From NCBI RefSeq assembly GCF_030063415.1, contig NZ_JASITA010000008.1:173456-237455 (forward strand): DNA of 64,000 nucleotides, read 5' to 3'. The notes under the pieces were generated by a model. The model ran no database searches. It was not told the origin of the DNA and saw only the letters and a program-made list of their open reading frames with translations. Positions 17,707 through 26,770 of the stretch are shown here, piece after piece; within the stretch, counting starts at the first letter, position 1; the number at the start of each line of letters is the position of its first letter. This DNA comes from Streptomyces sp. H27-C3. Its GTDB lineage: Bacteria > Actinomycetota > Actinomycetes > Streptomycetales > Streptomycetaceae. Both the position numbers and the translations under genes were made by a program.

Positions 17707-18912
17707 GTGACTGCCTCCGCCGAGGTCTATAGCTGTCCGTTCGACTATGTGAACGGTTTGGAGTTCGACCCGCTGCTCAAGCAGCTGCTGACCGAGGCTC
17801 CTGTCGCCCGGATCCGTATGCCTTACGGGGAGGGGGAGGCGTGGCTGGTGACCAGGTATGACGACGTACGGTTCGTCACCACCGACCGCCGTTTCAGCCG
17901 CGCGGCCGGCATCGGGCGCGATCTGCCTCGTATGACTCCGACCCCGATCGCCCAGGCGGAGGCGATCAACTTGATGGACCCGCCGGAACACAACAGGCTG
18001 CGGCGGCTGGTGGCCAAGGGGTTCACCAACCGTCAGGTCGAGCGGCTCCGCGCCACCACGCAGCGCGTCGTGGATGGAATGCTCGATGAGATGGTCGAAC
18101 ATGGCGCGCCCGCGGACCTGGTCCAGCACCTCTCGGCCCGCCTGCCGCTCACCACTATTTGCGAGCTGCTGGACATCCCCGAGTTGGACCGGCCCCGGCT
18201 GCGCGGTTGGGCGATGGCGATGATGGCCGTCGGCGTCACGGACCGGGAAGCGGCGGACGAGGCCAAGAGCGAGCTGCGTGCCTACTTCACCGACCTCACG
18301 GCCCGGCGCAGGCGCGATCCGGGCGAGGACCTGCTGAGCAGCCTGGCCACGGCGCGGGACGGCGATGAACTGCTTGACGAGCGAGAGCTGGCCGTCCTGG
18401 GCATGGTGCTGCTCGTCACGGGCCATGACACCACGACGTACCAGATCAGCAACATCACGTACACGCTGCTGACCCATCCCGAGCAGCTGGCGAAACTACG
18501 GGCCGAGCCGGAGATGCTGCCGCGCGCTCTCGAAGAGCTGCTGCGCTTCATCCCCTTCCGGCAGGGCGTCGGTATCGCGCGGGTGGCCACCGAGAACGTG
18601 GAGATCGACGGAGTGATGGTACGGGCCGGTGAGGCGGTGCATGTGTCGTACCTGGCGGCGAACCGCGACCCAGAGATGTATGACCGTCCCGACGCACTGG
18701 ACTTGGAGCGCGGCACCCCCCACCACATGGGGTTTGGCTACGGTACGCACCACTGCCTGGGCTCACACCTGGCCCGGATGGAACTCCAGGTCGCCATCGG
18801 CACGCTCCTTGAGCGCTTCCCGCGGCTGCGGCTGGCCGTGCGTGAGGACGAGATCGACTGGAACACCGGCTCGATCTGGCGCTATCCGCAGACACTGCCG
18901 GTCGCCTGGTGA
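17707..18912 (+). CDS. Cytochrome P450 of the flaviolin/THN-coupling type
   Basis: 401 aa, soluble bacterial P450. The heme-ligand Cys is about residue 350 in GFGYGTHHCLGSH; the I-helix has LVTGHDTTTYQ with the acid-alcohol pair, and the K-helix ExxR is in ALEELLRF. It lies 52 bp upstream of a type III polyketide synthase, the pairing seen for CYP158A2 in S. coelicolor (biflaviolin formation) and P450mel in S. griseus (HPQ melanin). Here the P450 is first, opposite to those described. The GTG start has AGGAG upstream. Oxidative aryl coupling is inferred from context. Confidence 0.88.
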   Translation: MTASAEVYSCPFDYVNGLEFDPLLKQLLTEAPVARIRMPYGEGEAWLVTRYDDVRFVTTDRRFSRAAGIGRDLPRMTPTPIAQAEAINLMDPPEHNRLRRLVAKGFTNRQVERLRATTQRVVDGMLDEMVEHGAPADLVQHLSARLPLTTICELLDIPELDRPRLRGWAMAMMAVGVTDREAADEAKSELRAYFTDLTARRRRDPGEDLLSSLATARDGDELLDERELAVLGMVLLVTGHDTTTYQISNITYTLLTHPEQLAKLRAEPEMLPRALEELLRFIPFRQGVGIARVATENVEIDGVMVRAGEAVHVSYLAANRDPEMYDRPDALDLERGTPHHMGFGYGTHHCLGSHLARMELQVAIGTLLERFPRLRLAVREDEIDWNTGSIWRYPQTLPVAW

Positions 18913-18964
18913 CGCGCGTGGTATCCACGGAACGATCCGGAAGAAGCAGCGGAGGCAACCCTCG

Positions 18965-20128
18965 GTGACCACACTGTGCAGACCGGCGATCGCGGTTCCC
19001 GAACACGTCATCACTCTTGAGGACACACTTGATCTCGCGCGCACCCTGCACGCCGGCCATGAGCAGCTCGGTCTGGTGTTGCGGCTGATCGAGAATACGG
19101 GTGTACAGACACGCCACCTCGTCCAGCCGCTCACCGACACTCTGAAGCATCCGGGATTCGAGCGGCGCAACCTCCTGTACACGGCGGAGGCCAAAGCGCG
19201 CGTCCCCGAGGTGGTCGGCCGGGCCCTGAGCCATGCTGAGGTCGAGGCCCACGACATCGACCTGATCATCTACGTCTCGTGCACCGGTTTCATGATGCCG
19301 TCGATGACGGCCTGGATGATCAACAAGCTGGGGTTCCGCTCGGACACCCGGCAGCTGCCCATCGCACAGCTCGGCTGCGCGGGCGGCAGCGCGGCGATCA
19401 ACAGGGCACACGATTTCTGCCGCGCTTACCCGCAGGCCAACGTGCTCATCGTGGCCTGCGAATTCTGCTCGCTGTGCTACCAGCCGATGGACCTGGGTGT
19501 TGGCTCGCTGCTGTCCAACGGGCTGTTCGGCGACGCCATCGCCGCCGCCGTCGTGCGCGGCGAGGGAGGCCGGGGCGTACGGCTGGAGCGCAACGGTTCG
19601 TATCTGGTACCGGATACGGAGGACTGGATCTCGTACAGTGTGCGGGCCACCGGCTTCCACTTTCTGCTGGACAAGCGGGTGCCGACCACTATGGGCATGC
19701 TGGCCCCGGCTCTGCGCACTCTCACCGAGCAGCAGCGGTGGAACGTGTCCGAACTGGATTTTTACATCGTGCATGCGGGCGGTCCGCGCATTCTGGACGA
19801 CCTCTCCAGCATCCTGCGTCTGCCCTCCGAGACCTTCAGGTTCAGCAGGGCGACGCTCACCGAGCGGGGCAATATCGCCAGTGCGGTCGTCTTTGACGCG
19901 CTGGACCGTCTCTTCGAGGAGGACAGCACCGCGGCCCTGGGCACCGGGCTGATCGCGGGCTTTGGGCCCGGAATCACCGCGGAGGTCACGCTGGGCCGCT
20001 GGACGGCGTCAGCGCCTTTCGTCGGTGAGCGGGACAGAGCCGTCCTTCGCCGCGAACCCCAGGCGAAGGCGCACGGTGACCTGGACGATGGATCGGCGGC
20101 TCAGCCGGCTGCCGCGCCTGCGGGGTGA
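18965..20128 (+). CDS. rppA: Type III polyketide synthase, 1,3,6,8-tetrahydroxynaphthalene synthase (RppA)
   Basis: 387 aa with a GTG start and GGAGG ribosome binding site. The catalytic triad falls at the standard numbers: Cys138 (AQLGCAGGS), His270 (VHAGGP) and Asn303 (ERGNIASA); Cys106 in YVSCTGFMMPS is the second active-site cysteine of bacterial THN synthases. The enzyme condenses five malonyl-CoA to THN, which oxidises to flaviolin and feeds melanin-like pigments. The C-terminal 25 residues are a low-complexity tail. It is in an operon with the upstream P450, and its stop overlaps the next start (GTGA). Confidence 0.95.
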   Translation: MTTLCRPAIAVPEHVITLEDTLDLARTLHAGHEQLGLVLRLIENTGVQTRHLVQPLTDTLKHPGFERRNLLYTAEAKARVPEVVGRALSHAEVEAHDIDLIIYVSCTGFMMPSMTAWMINKLGFRSDTRQLPIAQLGCAGGSAAINRAHDFCRAYPQANVLIVACEFCSLCYQPMDLGVGSLLSNGLFGDAIAAAVVRGEGGRGVRLERNGSYLVPDTEDWISYSVRATGFHFLLDKRVPTTMGMLAPALRTLTEQQRWNVSELDFYIVHAGGPRILDDLSSILRLPSETFRFSRATLTERGNIASAVVFDALDRLFEEDSTAALGTGLIAGFGPGITAEVTLGRWTASAPFVGERDRAVLRREPQAKAHGDLDDGSAAQPAAAPAG

Positions 20129-20328
20129 ACCCGGACGAAATCGGACTGCGCATCGAAAAGGGCCACGCCGAGCCCGAGGAACTCGCCGCGATCAAGACAC
20201 TCATCCTCGCCCGACTACAGAGCCGCAGAGACTCCTCCGCCAGACACCTCCGCGGCTCCGCAGCCTTCCACGCCCGGAAGGCGCACCGGAGACCGTCCGC
20301 ATGCTGGGCCGGCTGCTGGGCCTGTTGA
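20125..20328 (+). CDS. Acyl-CoA carboxylase epsilon-subunit-like small protein
   Basis: 67 aa. The first half, IGLRIEKGHAEPEELAAIKTLILARLQ, has the hallmark of AccE/PccE epsilon subunits, which join biotin-dependent acyl-CoA carboxylase complexes in actinomycetes. The usual C-terminal R-P-E-R...W motif is missing; instead the protein ends ARKAHRRPSACWAGCWAC, so the end may be frameshifted or diverged. Its GTG overlaps the rppA stop (GTGA). Coupling with a malonyl-CoA-consuming synthase suggests support for precursor supply; this is inference. Confidence 0.6.
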   Translation: MNPDEIGLRIEKGHAEPEELAAIKTLILARLQSRRDSSARHLRGSAAFHARKAHRRPSACWAGCWAC

Positions 20329-20653
20329 CGGCGCAAGGGTGATCCCGTGGCGGCCCGTATGGCTTCGGCTTGCCCAAGCCGAAGCCCTGCCAACGTCTTT
20401 GAGGAAGCCTTCCGATGGCTGGGGACCGGAGCAAATCTTGACTGATCGAGGCGGCTGCGCGCAGGGCCTGGGCAGGCGGCCGAGACGGCCAAGGCGATGG
20501 CCGCTGCCTGGCTGCGGGCCCATCTCGGGTGGAAAAAGCTGATGATCATCGAGCGTCTCGCCCACCGTTACCGTGTTCCACGGAGCGAGGGTCAAACTCC
20601 CCCATTCGGGTATAACTCACATGTCGTGTCCGGTTCGGATACAGGGGGCTGTG
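20329..20653. other. Gene-free stretch after the pigment operon with a hairpin
   Basis: No credible gene is seen. A perfect 12-bp inverted repeat (20361-20372 with 20375-20386, GGCTTCGGCTTG and complement) with a 2-nt loop may end the P450-rppA transcript. Short frames such as one near 20497 (AAAWLRAHLGWKK) look like decayed coding sequence. Base composition is lower in GC toward 20600, where the slipin promoter is expected. Confidence 0.45.
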
Positions 20654-21541
20654 ATGGTCGAGGAGCTACTGACAGCGGGAGCCATGATTGGCGGGGCAGC
20701 TGTGCTGTACGTGGCGTCGGCAGCCCGGATTGTCAAGCAGTACGAGCGAGGGGTGGTCCTTCGCTTTGGCCGGCTGCGTGGCAATGTCCGGGGGCCCGGG
20801 TTCGCCATGGTGATCCCTCTCGTGGATCGGCTGCACAAGGTCAATATGCAGATCGTGACGATGCCTGTTCCCGCGCAGGACGGAATCACTCGTGACAACG
20901 TCACGGTCCGGGTCGACGCGGTGATCTACTTCAAGGTCGTTGACGCGGCCGAGGCGATGATCCGGGTCGAGGACTATCGCTTCGCGGTGTCCCAGATGGC
21001 GCAGACCTCGCTGCGTTCCATTGTCGGGAAGAGCGATCTCGATGATCTGCTTTCCAATCGGGAGAAGCTGAACGAGGGGCTGGAGCTGATGATGGACAGC
21101 CCGGCCGTTGAGTGGGGTGTGACCATCGACCGGGTGGAGATCAAGGACGTCTCGCTTCCTGAAACGATGAAGCGGTCGATGGCCCGGCAGGCCGAGGCCG
21201 ACCGGGAGCGCCGTGCCCGGGTCATCAACGCGGACGCCGAATTGCAGGCTTCCAAGAAGCTCGCTCAGGCGGCCGCCGTGATGTCCGACCAGCCCGCGGC
21301 TCTCCAATTGCGGCTGCTGCAGACCGTGGTGGCGGTCGCCGCTGAGAAGAACTCCACCCTCGTCCTGCCTTTCCCGGTCGAGTTGCTGCGGTTCTTGGAA
21401 AGGGCCACCCCGCCGCAACCCGCCCAGCCCCCGGCGCCGTCCACGGGACCGCCTCCGGTGGTGCCAGGAAAGGGCGAGCCCGCACTTGAGGAGCGCGTCA
21501 CCGACGAGTCCGAGGAGGAGGCCGGCGCCAGTTCCGGGTGA
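20654..21541 (+). CDS. Slipin (SPFH/band 7 family membrane protein)
   Basis: 295 aa. The ATG at 20654 lies 5 nt after a GGGGG tract. One N-terminal hydrophobic segment (about residues 5-22) precedes an SPFH domain with slipin features: VKQYERGVVLRFGRL, PGFAMVIPLVDRLHKVNMQ and DNVTVRVDAVIYFKVVD. Then comes a helical region (ARQAEADRERRARVINADAE) and a Pro-rich acidic tail. Slipins form ring-like membrane scaffolds, often partnered by an NfeD protease; no NfeD gene is adjacent. It appears monocistronic. Confidence 0.92.
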   Translation: MVEELLTAGAMIGGAAVLYVASAARIVKQYERGVVLRFGRLRGNVRGPGFAMVIPLVDRLHKVNMQIVTMPVPAQDGITRDNVTVRVDAVIYFKVVDAAEAMIRVEDYRFAVSQMAQTSLRSIVGKSDLDDLLSNREKLNEGLELMMDSPAVEWGVTIDRVEIKDVSLPETMKRSMARQAEADRERRARVINADAELQASKKLAQAAAVMSDQPAALQLRLLQTVVAVAAEKNSTLVLPFPVELLRFLERATPPQPAQPPAPSTGPPPVVPGKGEPALEERVTDESEEEAGASSG

Positions 21542-21619
21542 CTTCATTCATGGCGAGCGGCGGTCCCCATCGCCCGAACCGGGCGGTTGTCGGCCCGGCG
21601 GGCTAGATCAGAAGGGTGG

Positions 21620-21793
21620 ATGGAGATGTGTACCGAGCGCGGCTTGAGCAGAGATACCGTCCGCAATGCCCTCACGGTGCAAGCTCACCGCCTCGAAGTC
21701 CTTGCAAACGAGGCGAGGGCCAGCGGGAAGTCGGAGAAATCAGCCAGGCTGAGAGCCAAAGCTGACCGTTGTCATGCCTCCGCCCGCACCTGA
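21620..21793 (+). CDS. Hypothetical small basic protein
   Basis: 57 aa if started at 21620 (MEMCTERGLSRDTVRN); another ATG at 21626 is equally spaced from AAGGGTGG. The product is Arg/Ala/Glu-rich and predicted helical, without a recognised motif. It lies between slipin and the MITE-like element. Coding status is uncertain; an alternative is fortuitous GC-rich reading frame. Confidence 0.35.
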   Translation: MEMCTERGLSRDTVRNALTVQAHRLEVLANEARASGKSEKSARLRAKADRCHASART

Positions 21794-21876
21794 GTGTGCC
21801 GATTTCCACGTCGTCTGCGGCCTCTCGGCACGCAAAGCGCCGATGCTGTGTTTCCCATAAGGGATGATTCCGCGTC

Positions 21877-22042
21877 TAAGGGCTGTCCCGTAATCCCTGG
21901 TGGATCAGCGCACGGCGTCAGATGCGGTGCATCGCAAGGCGGAGGGACGTTCGCATACTGGACGTATTCGGGTGTTCCGACAACGCGGCGAGGTGCCGTA
22001 GCTGTCGTCGTGCGCCTGCCAGGGATTGCGGGACAGCCCTTA
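21877..22042. mobile_element. MITE-like element, 166 bp, with 24-bp imperfect terminal inverted repeats
   Basis: The left end begins TAAGGGCTGTCCCGTAATCC and the right end at 22019-22042 is its complement with one mismatch. There is no transposase frame inside. TA at each outer edge would fit an element mobilised by a TA-targeting IS5 or IS630-type transposase. The interior resembles a sequence I associate with dispersed copies in other Streptomyces. It sits 151 bp before the GH15 stop. Confidence 0.7.
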
Positions 22043-22193
22043 GGACAGATGGCGCAGGAGATGGGCTGCGGAGGCCCGCGCGGCTTCCGCGCAGGTGAGG
22101 TCCATTCGCGGGCGACTTCAGGACGGCGTAGGGCCCGGAGAGCGCCGGAGTGGCTGCCACTCGCCACCTGCGTGAAAAGGTGCCCGGTGACGA

Positions 22194-24038
22194 CTATCGG
22201 CCACCGTTCGGACTGCGCGATCCCGCTTCCTGCTCAGCTCGGTGGATGGCATCCGCGGCATTGATCAGGCCGATGTGGCTGAATGCCTGAGGGTAGTTTC
22301 CCAGCGCCTCTCCCGTGGTCGAAGAGACCTCTTCTGCGAGGAGCCCGACGTCGTTGGCACAGGCGAGGGCGGTCTCGAAGACCTTGCGGGCACGGTTTAC
22401 GTCGCCGGTCAGCGCCAGTGCGTGGGCGAGCCAGAAGGTGCACAGCAGGAACGATCCCTCCTCGGCGGCGAAGTCATCGCTGAGATAGCGGTGTACCTGT
22501 CCGCGGCCGTCGGTGAGCTGGGTCGCGATCGCCGTCACGGTGGAGCGGACACGGGGGTCGTCACCGGGCAGGAATCCCATCAGGGGGAGCATCAGCGCCG
22601 AGGCGTCGAGCTCGCTGCTGCCGAATGACTGGGTGAACGCCCCCAGGTGCTGGTTCCACCCGCTGGTTTCGATGGCCGCGCGGATCTGCCCCCGGGTGTC
22701 CTTCCAGGAGGCGACCCGGTCGGCGGTCGCCCCGAGGGCAGGGGCGAGGTCGATGGCGCGGTCGAGCGCGACCCAGCACATTAGTTTCGAGTACAGAAAG
22801 TGCCGGCCCGGCCCGCGCACTTCCCAAATGCCCTGGTCGGTTTCGCTCCAGCGGCGGGCAGCCGTCTCGGCCGCCTGGAGGAGGAAGCCACGGATGGGCT
22901 GATCGAACCACTCATGGCGGGGGAGCGTTTGGTGGGCCGCATCGAGCAGTTCGCCGTAGACGTCCAGCTGGCGCTGGCGCCAGGCGTCGTTGCCCACACG
23001 CACCGGTGTGCTGCCGCGCCAGCCGCTCAGATGGGGGAGGGTGCGTTCACTCAGGTCCCTCTCCCCGCCGATCCCGTACATGACCTGCAGGTCCACACCC
23101 CGTTCCAGCTGGGTCGCCGCGGCCCGGGCGAGGAAGCCGAAGTAGGCCGCCTTCTCCTTCTCACAGGCGGTGGTGGCCAGGGCCTGGAGAGTGAAGCTTG
23201 CGTCGCGTACCCAGGTGTAGCGGTAGTCCCAGTTGCGGTCGGCGCCGATGCTTTCCGGCAGTGAGGTGGTGGCCGCCGCGATGATGGCGCCGGTCGGCGC
23301 GAAGGTCAGGGCCTGGAGTACGCGTCCGCTGTGGTCGACCTGTTCCTGCCACGGTCCGCGGTAGCCGCGATGGGAGCGCGTCCACGAGCGCCAGCCCTTG
23401 ATGGTGTCGTTCATACGGCGGCGGATCTGACCGGCACGCCAAGGGACCGGCTCCGTATCCCCCCAGGCGGACACGGACTGCAGGGCGAAGCCGGCCCGCT
23501 CCCCCGCGCGCAGCGTGATCTCACCGCGCGCGGTTGACCCGCTGACCTCGAGTGCGCGAGGGGCCGACAGCACCAGCCGGTGAGCGCCTCCGTAAGCGGT
23601 GAGGCCGCCACGCACGGCAGTCATCACGGGGTGGATGAGACCGAATTCCGGGCGCGGCGCGTAGCTGGTATCCAGCGTCACCGAGCCGGCGGTGCAGGTG
23701 ACCTGCCGCAGCAGGACTCCGGGCGAGGACGCGCCCAGCGCATGTCCGCGTTCTCCGTTTCCCATCGCGAGGGCGTCGAGCAGAACCACTGTTCCGGTCG
23801 GTGTGCGGAAGGTGGTCTTGAGCACCAGCGTCTCTTCTACGTACCGTCGGCTGACCTCGCTGGGACCGCGAGGGCGGATCGACCAGTGGCCGGCGCCCTC
23901 GTCGAGCAGCAGGCCGAAGACCGACGGGCTGTCGAAACGCGGCAGGCACAGCCAGTCCACCGAGCCGTCGGTGCCGACGAGGGCAGCCGAACGGCAGTCC
24001 GACAGCAGTGCGTAGTCACCGATGGGGCGTGTGCTCAC
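22194..24038 (-). CDS. Glycoside hydrolase family 15 (glucoamylase/trehalase-type)
   Basis: 614 aa, cytoplasmic. Family signatures are IGDYALLSDCRSAALVGTDG and SVDWLCLPRFDSPSVF at the N-terminal beta domain, and ADRNWDYRYTWVRDASFTL, GSFLLCTFWLAHAL and LAEEVSSTTGEALGNYPQAF in the (alpha/alpha)6 barrel; the last carries a candidate catalytic Glu. Actinobacterial members with this opening often act as trehalases rather than glucoamylases, but substrate cannot be fixed from sequence. It follows the cytochrome gene by 58 bp on the same strand. Confidence 0.9.
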   Translation of the reverse strand: MSTRPIGDYALLSDCRSAALVGTDGSVDWLCLPRFDSPSVFGLLLDEGAGHWSIRPRGPSEVSRRYVEETLVLKTTFRTPTGTVVLLDALAMGNGERGHALGASSPGVLLRQVTCTAGSVTLDTSYAPRPEFGLIHPVMTAVRGGLTAYGGAHRLVLSAPRALEVSGSTARGEITLRAGERAGFALQSVSAWGDTEPVPWRAGQIRRRMNDTIKGWRSWTRSHRGYRGPWQEQVDHSGRVLQALTFAPTGAIIAAATTSLPESIGADRNWDYRYTWVRDASFTLQALATTACEKEKAAYFGFLARAAATQLERGVDLQVMYGIGGERDLSERTLPHLSGWRGSTPVRVGNDAWRQRQLDVYGELLDAAHQTLPRHEWFDQPIRGFLLQAAETAARRWSETDQGIWEVRGPGRHFLYSKLMCWVALDRAIDLAPALGATADRVASWKDTRGQIRAAIETSGWNQHLGAFTQSFGSSELDASALMLPLMGFLPGDDPRVRSTVTAIATQLTDGRGQVHRYLSDDFAAEEGSFLLCTFWLAHALALTGDVNRARKVFETALACANDVGLLAEEVSSTTGEALGNYPQAFSHIGLINAADAIHRAEQEAGSRSPNGGR

Positions 24039-24096
24039 TGCCGCACCCGGCCGGTGGGGACAGCGGGCAGCCTCGGCGCAGGTCCGAGGAGGGCGG

Positions 24097-24636
24097 TCAC
24101 GGAGTGGACTCCACGTCCGGCTCTGATCGCGGCTTCGTCTTCAGTGGCTGCTGCGCTCGGCGGGAGAACCCCATGCGCGCCAGCAGTACGAGAGCCGAGA
24201 GACCGAACAGGACGGCGGTGATCAGCAGCCAGCGGCCGAGGAACACGTCAGCGGACAGCCCCGTGTACGCGGTGAAGCGGTGCACCTGCCCCAGGATCAG
24301 CGGAAAGTACGTCAGGAGCAGCACACCGGACAGGAAGACCGGCACCCGGACGTAGTTGATCCACTCCCGGATCAGCGGACGGCCTTCGCCCCGGGCATGA
24401 GCGGCGGATTCGCCGCGGCGGCCGCCCAGCAGGGCCTGGGCGGTGCGGTCGGTGACCGTGTAGAGGGGCAGCAGGACCAGGTCGTGCAGGAGCGCCGCGC
24501 CGACGAACCACACCACGACCATCAAGGTGTCTCCGTCCAGCAGCCGGATTCCCGCGTACCCGGTCAGGGCGAAGGAGCACAGCACCAGCAGCAGGTGCAG
24601 GGGCGAGGCCCCGTAGCGCGTTCGGAAGCCGCTCAT
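24097..24636 (-). CDS. Small cytochrome b-like membrane protein
   Basis: 179 aa with four or five predicted membrane helices (about 9-27, 35-55, 88-112, 128-150). His residues lie in SPLHLLLVLC, LLHDLVLLPLY and GQVHRFTAYTG and could ligate heme. The ATG overlaps the TGA of the molybdopterin oxidoreductase gene (ATGA). It may act as an electron-transfer partner for that enzyme. The C-terminus is basic and cytoplasmic. No closer family is recognised. Confidence 0.7.
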   Translation of the reverse strand: MSGFRTRYGASPLHLLLVLCSFALTGYAGIRLLDGDTLMVVVWFVGAALLHDLVLLPLYTVTDRTAQALLGGRRGESAAHARGEGRPLIREWINYVRVPVFLSGVLLLTYFPLILGQVHRFTAYTGLSADVFLGRWLLITAVLFGLSALVLLARMGFSRRAQQPLKTKPRSEPDVESTP

Positions 24637-26213
24637 GCGTTCTCCCCGAAGGTCAGACGGGTGACCCATTTCGTGTTGTGGACACCTGGGTTGGCCGGGA
24701 CGATGACCCGTGCCGGATATCCGTGATCCGGCGACAGCTCCGCCCCGTTGACCCGCAGCGCCAGTAGTGAGCGTGAGTCGCGCACCTGATTGTCGCGCAG
24801 CATGGCAGAGCGGAAGGCGCCGCGACGCTGGGCGGATTCGACGAACACACCCGGTGCACGGTCCGTGAAGCCGACGAGCGCGGCCAGGTCCGACAGCCGC
24901 ACCCCGCTCCACTCCTGGTCGTCGGTGGACCACCCCTCCACGCAGGCGATGGGCAGTGCCGCGCTGTGCTGCGGCAGCTCCAGGACCTGCTCACGAGTGA
25001 GTGTCCGCTCGCGGCCCCCGCCCCGTACGACCAGCCGCCAGTCGGGTCCCGTGTCGCGGGCACGGATTCCCACTCCGGCAGCGGTCTTGTTGATCTGGAA
25101 ACCGTTCGGACCCGGTCCCGGGTCCTGACCGTGCGGTGCGAGCAGAGCGGTGGATCTGAGGGGGCCGCCGATGCTCTGCCCGGCCGTCATCGCGAGCAGG
25201 ACCAGGGAGCCCGCACCCACCATGCCCAGCGCGCCCCGCCGTGACATCGTCGGCACAGCCGGGTTCGGCGTCACCAGGCCGGTCTCGTCCGCCGGTTCCG
25301 CTTTGGTGCGGCTGAGCGGCGTGCGCAGCTCAGCACGGAGGCGGCCGCCGCGCAGGGTCCGGATCACCAGAGGGATGCGGAAGACGACATGAACGACGAA
25401 GGCACCGATGAACACCCATGACCCGTAGAAGTGCAGGACATAGAAGGAGCCGGGGAAGATGTAGTCCAACTGAACATTGAGCACACCGGTCGCGAACACG
25501 AACAGCACGCCGCCGACCAGAAGCAGCAGCGAGAGCCGTTCGAGCGCCTGACTGACCGACCTCACCGGCGGCCACGCGAACAGACGGGGAATCACCGACC
25601 AGAGTTTCGCCAGCAACACCGGGATCAGCACGATGCCGAGCGTGACGTGGACACCCTGGTTGAGGCGGTAGAGCCAGTGCGGATCCGTGGGCCAGGCGAA
25701 AAGATAGAAGCCCAGCCATCCCCTCTGCGGAGTCGTGTCATTGCCCGCGAGATCCGGGTTGTACGCGGCGTAGGAGAGCAGCCCGGTCACGAGCAGCACC
25801 GTGAGGCCTCCGAGCAGAACCGCGCCGAGCACCGATGTCAGCCACGGCCCCCGCAACGGGCTGCGCCAGAACCCCGGCCGGGACGGACCGGCGGGCGGAC
25901 CATCCCGCAGCAGAGCAGCAAGGCGCGCCCTCGACGCCTTCGGGCTCGGACTCACCGCCTGAGTTGCCGCAAGGCGGCCGGCGCCTTCCCGCCCATGGTG
26001 TGGTTCTCCCGCAACGGAGCCGTGTTCCCGCCTGCCGGCCTCCTCGTGTCCCGCATCCAACCCGATGTCGCGCAACCCGCTCGGAGGCGCTTTGGCTGCG
26101 TCCTCCTGCTGTCCGGACGCCTCATCCGCGCCGTGCCCACCCGGCACGTCCGCGGTGGCGGCCGGCTCATCCGGCTGGAGAGGTTCCTCGTCCTTGCCGT
26201 GCATCTCGCCCAT
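24633..26213 (-). CDS. Cytochrome b561-like/molybdopterin oxidoreductase fusion
   Basis: 526 aa from the ATG at 26213, which has GAGGAA upstream (a GTG at 26234 is possible). Residues about 1-115 are low-complexity and charged. Then four or five membrane helices with His residues (LNQGVHVTLGIVLIPV, FYVLHFYGSWVFIGAFVVHVV) form a b561-like di-heme core. A Tat-like SRRGALGMVGAG segment follows, and the C-terminal oxidoreductase molybdopterin domain has the Mo-ligating Cys in LPIACVEGWSTDDQEWSGV. Sulfite-oxidase or YedY-type redox chemistry outside the membrane is likely; the substrate is unknown. Confidence 0.85.
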   Translation of the reverse strand: MGEMHGKDEEPLQPDEPAATADVPGGHGADEASGQQEDAAKAPPSGLRDIGLDAGHEEAGRREHGSVAGEPHHGREGAGRLAATQAVSPSPKASRARLAALLRDGPPAGPSRPGFWRSPLRGPWLTSVLGAVLLGGLTVLLVTGLLSYAAYNPDLAGNDTTPQRGWLGFYLFAWPTDPHWLYRLNQGVHVTLGIVLIPVLLAKLWSVIPRLFAWPPVRSVSQALERLSLLLLVGGVLFVFATGVLNVQLDYIFPGSFYVLHFYGSWVFIGAFVVHVVFRIPLVIRTLRGGRLRAELRTPLSRTKAEPADETGLVTPNPAVPTMSRRGALGMVGAGSLVLLAMTAGQSIGGPLRSTALLAPHGQDPGPGPNGFQINKTAAGVGIRARDTGPDWRLVVRGGGRERTLTREQVLELPQHSAALPIACVEGWSTDDQEWSGVRLSDLAALVGFTDRAPGVFVESAQRRGAFRSAMLRDNQVRDSRSLLALRVNGAELSPDHGYPARVIVPANPGVHNTKWVTRLTFGENA

Positions 26214-26485
26214 GGGATTCCTCGCGTGGTTCACGGAACGTCAGACCACCGCCCACCATGCCGAACAGTAGCCTTAAATATCCCATTTCAACGGGTATTC
26301 ATTCGAGTGAACTCTGGCCCGATCACCCTTGTGCGTGAGCGAGACACTCGCTCGGATCGCGAGTCGGTCCGGGAACTCGCTCAAGAAGCTGGGCTGACGC
26401 ATATGCCGGGGCAACGCCTGGGCGTGGAGGCCGCGCGCCCCGCCGTACTGGGCCTGAGGTTCCCCCGTTGTTCGGGAGGTGCTGA

Positions 26486-26770
26486 TCAGCTGGTCAGGTC
26501 GGGTTGACGGGTGTTCAGGTTCGCTCGTTCGGCCTCTGCCTGGTCGGCGTAGTGCTTCTCCTCGAACTCGACCGGGCTGAGGTAGCCGAGCCGCTTCTGG
26601 ATGAGCCGGCCGTTATGGAAGCCGTCGATGTACTCGAACAGCGCGAGGTTCGCCTCGGCCCTCGTGCCGAAGACGCGGCCGCGAACGCACTCAGTCTTGA
26701 TCAGCATCCGCAGGTTCTCCGCGAGGGCGTTGACGTATGAGTCCCCGACCGACCCCGTGGACGCCTCATT
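26486..26770 (-). mobile_element. IS3-family transposase remnant (C-terminal part of orfB)
   Basis: About 92 codons of an IS3 integrase core remain: TGSVGDSYVNALAENLRMLI, then FGTRAEANLALFEYIDGFHN, RRLGYLSPVEFEEK-like sequence (here KRLGYLSPVEFEEK) and stop at 26486. The catalytic Glu region is retained but the N-terminal HTH part and orfA are gone. A possible element end, TGAGGTTCCCCC, starts at 26455. The remnant abuts the truncated trxB, so insertion followed by deletion is likely. Confidence 0.8.
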
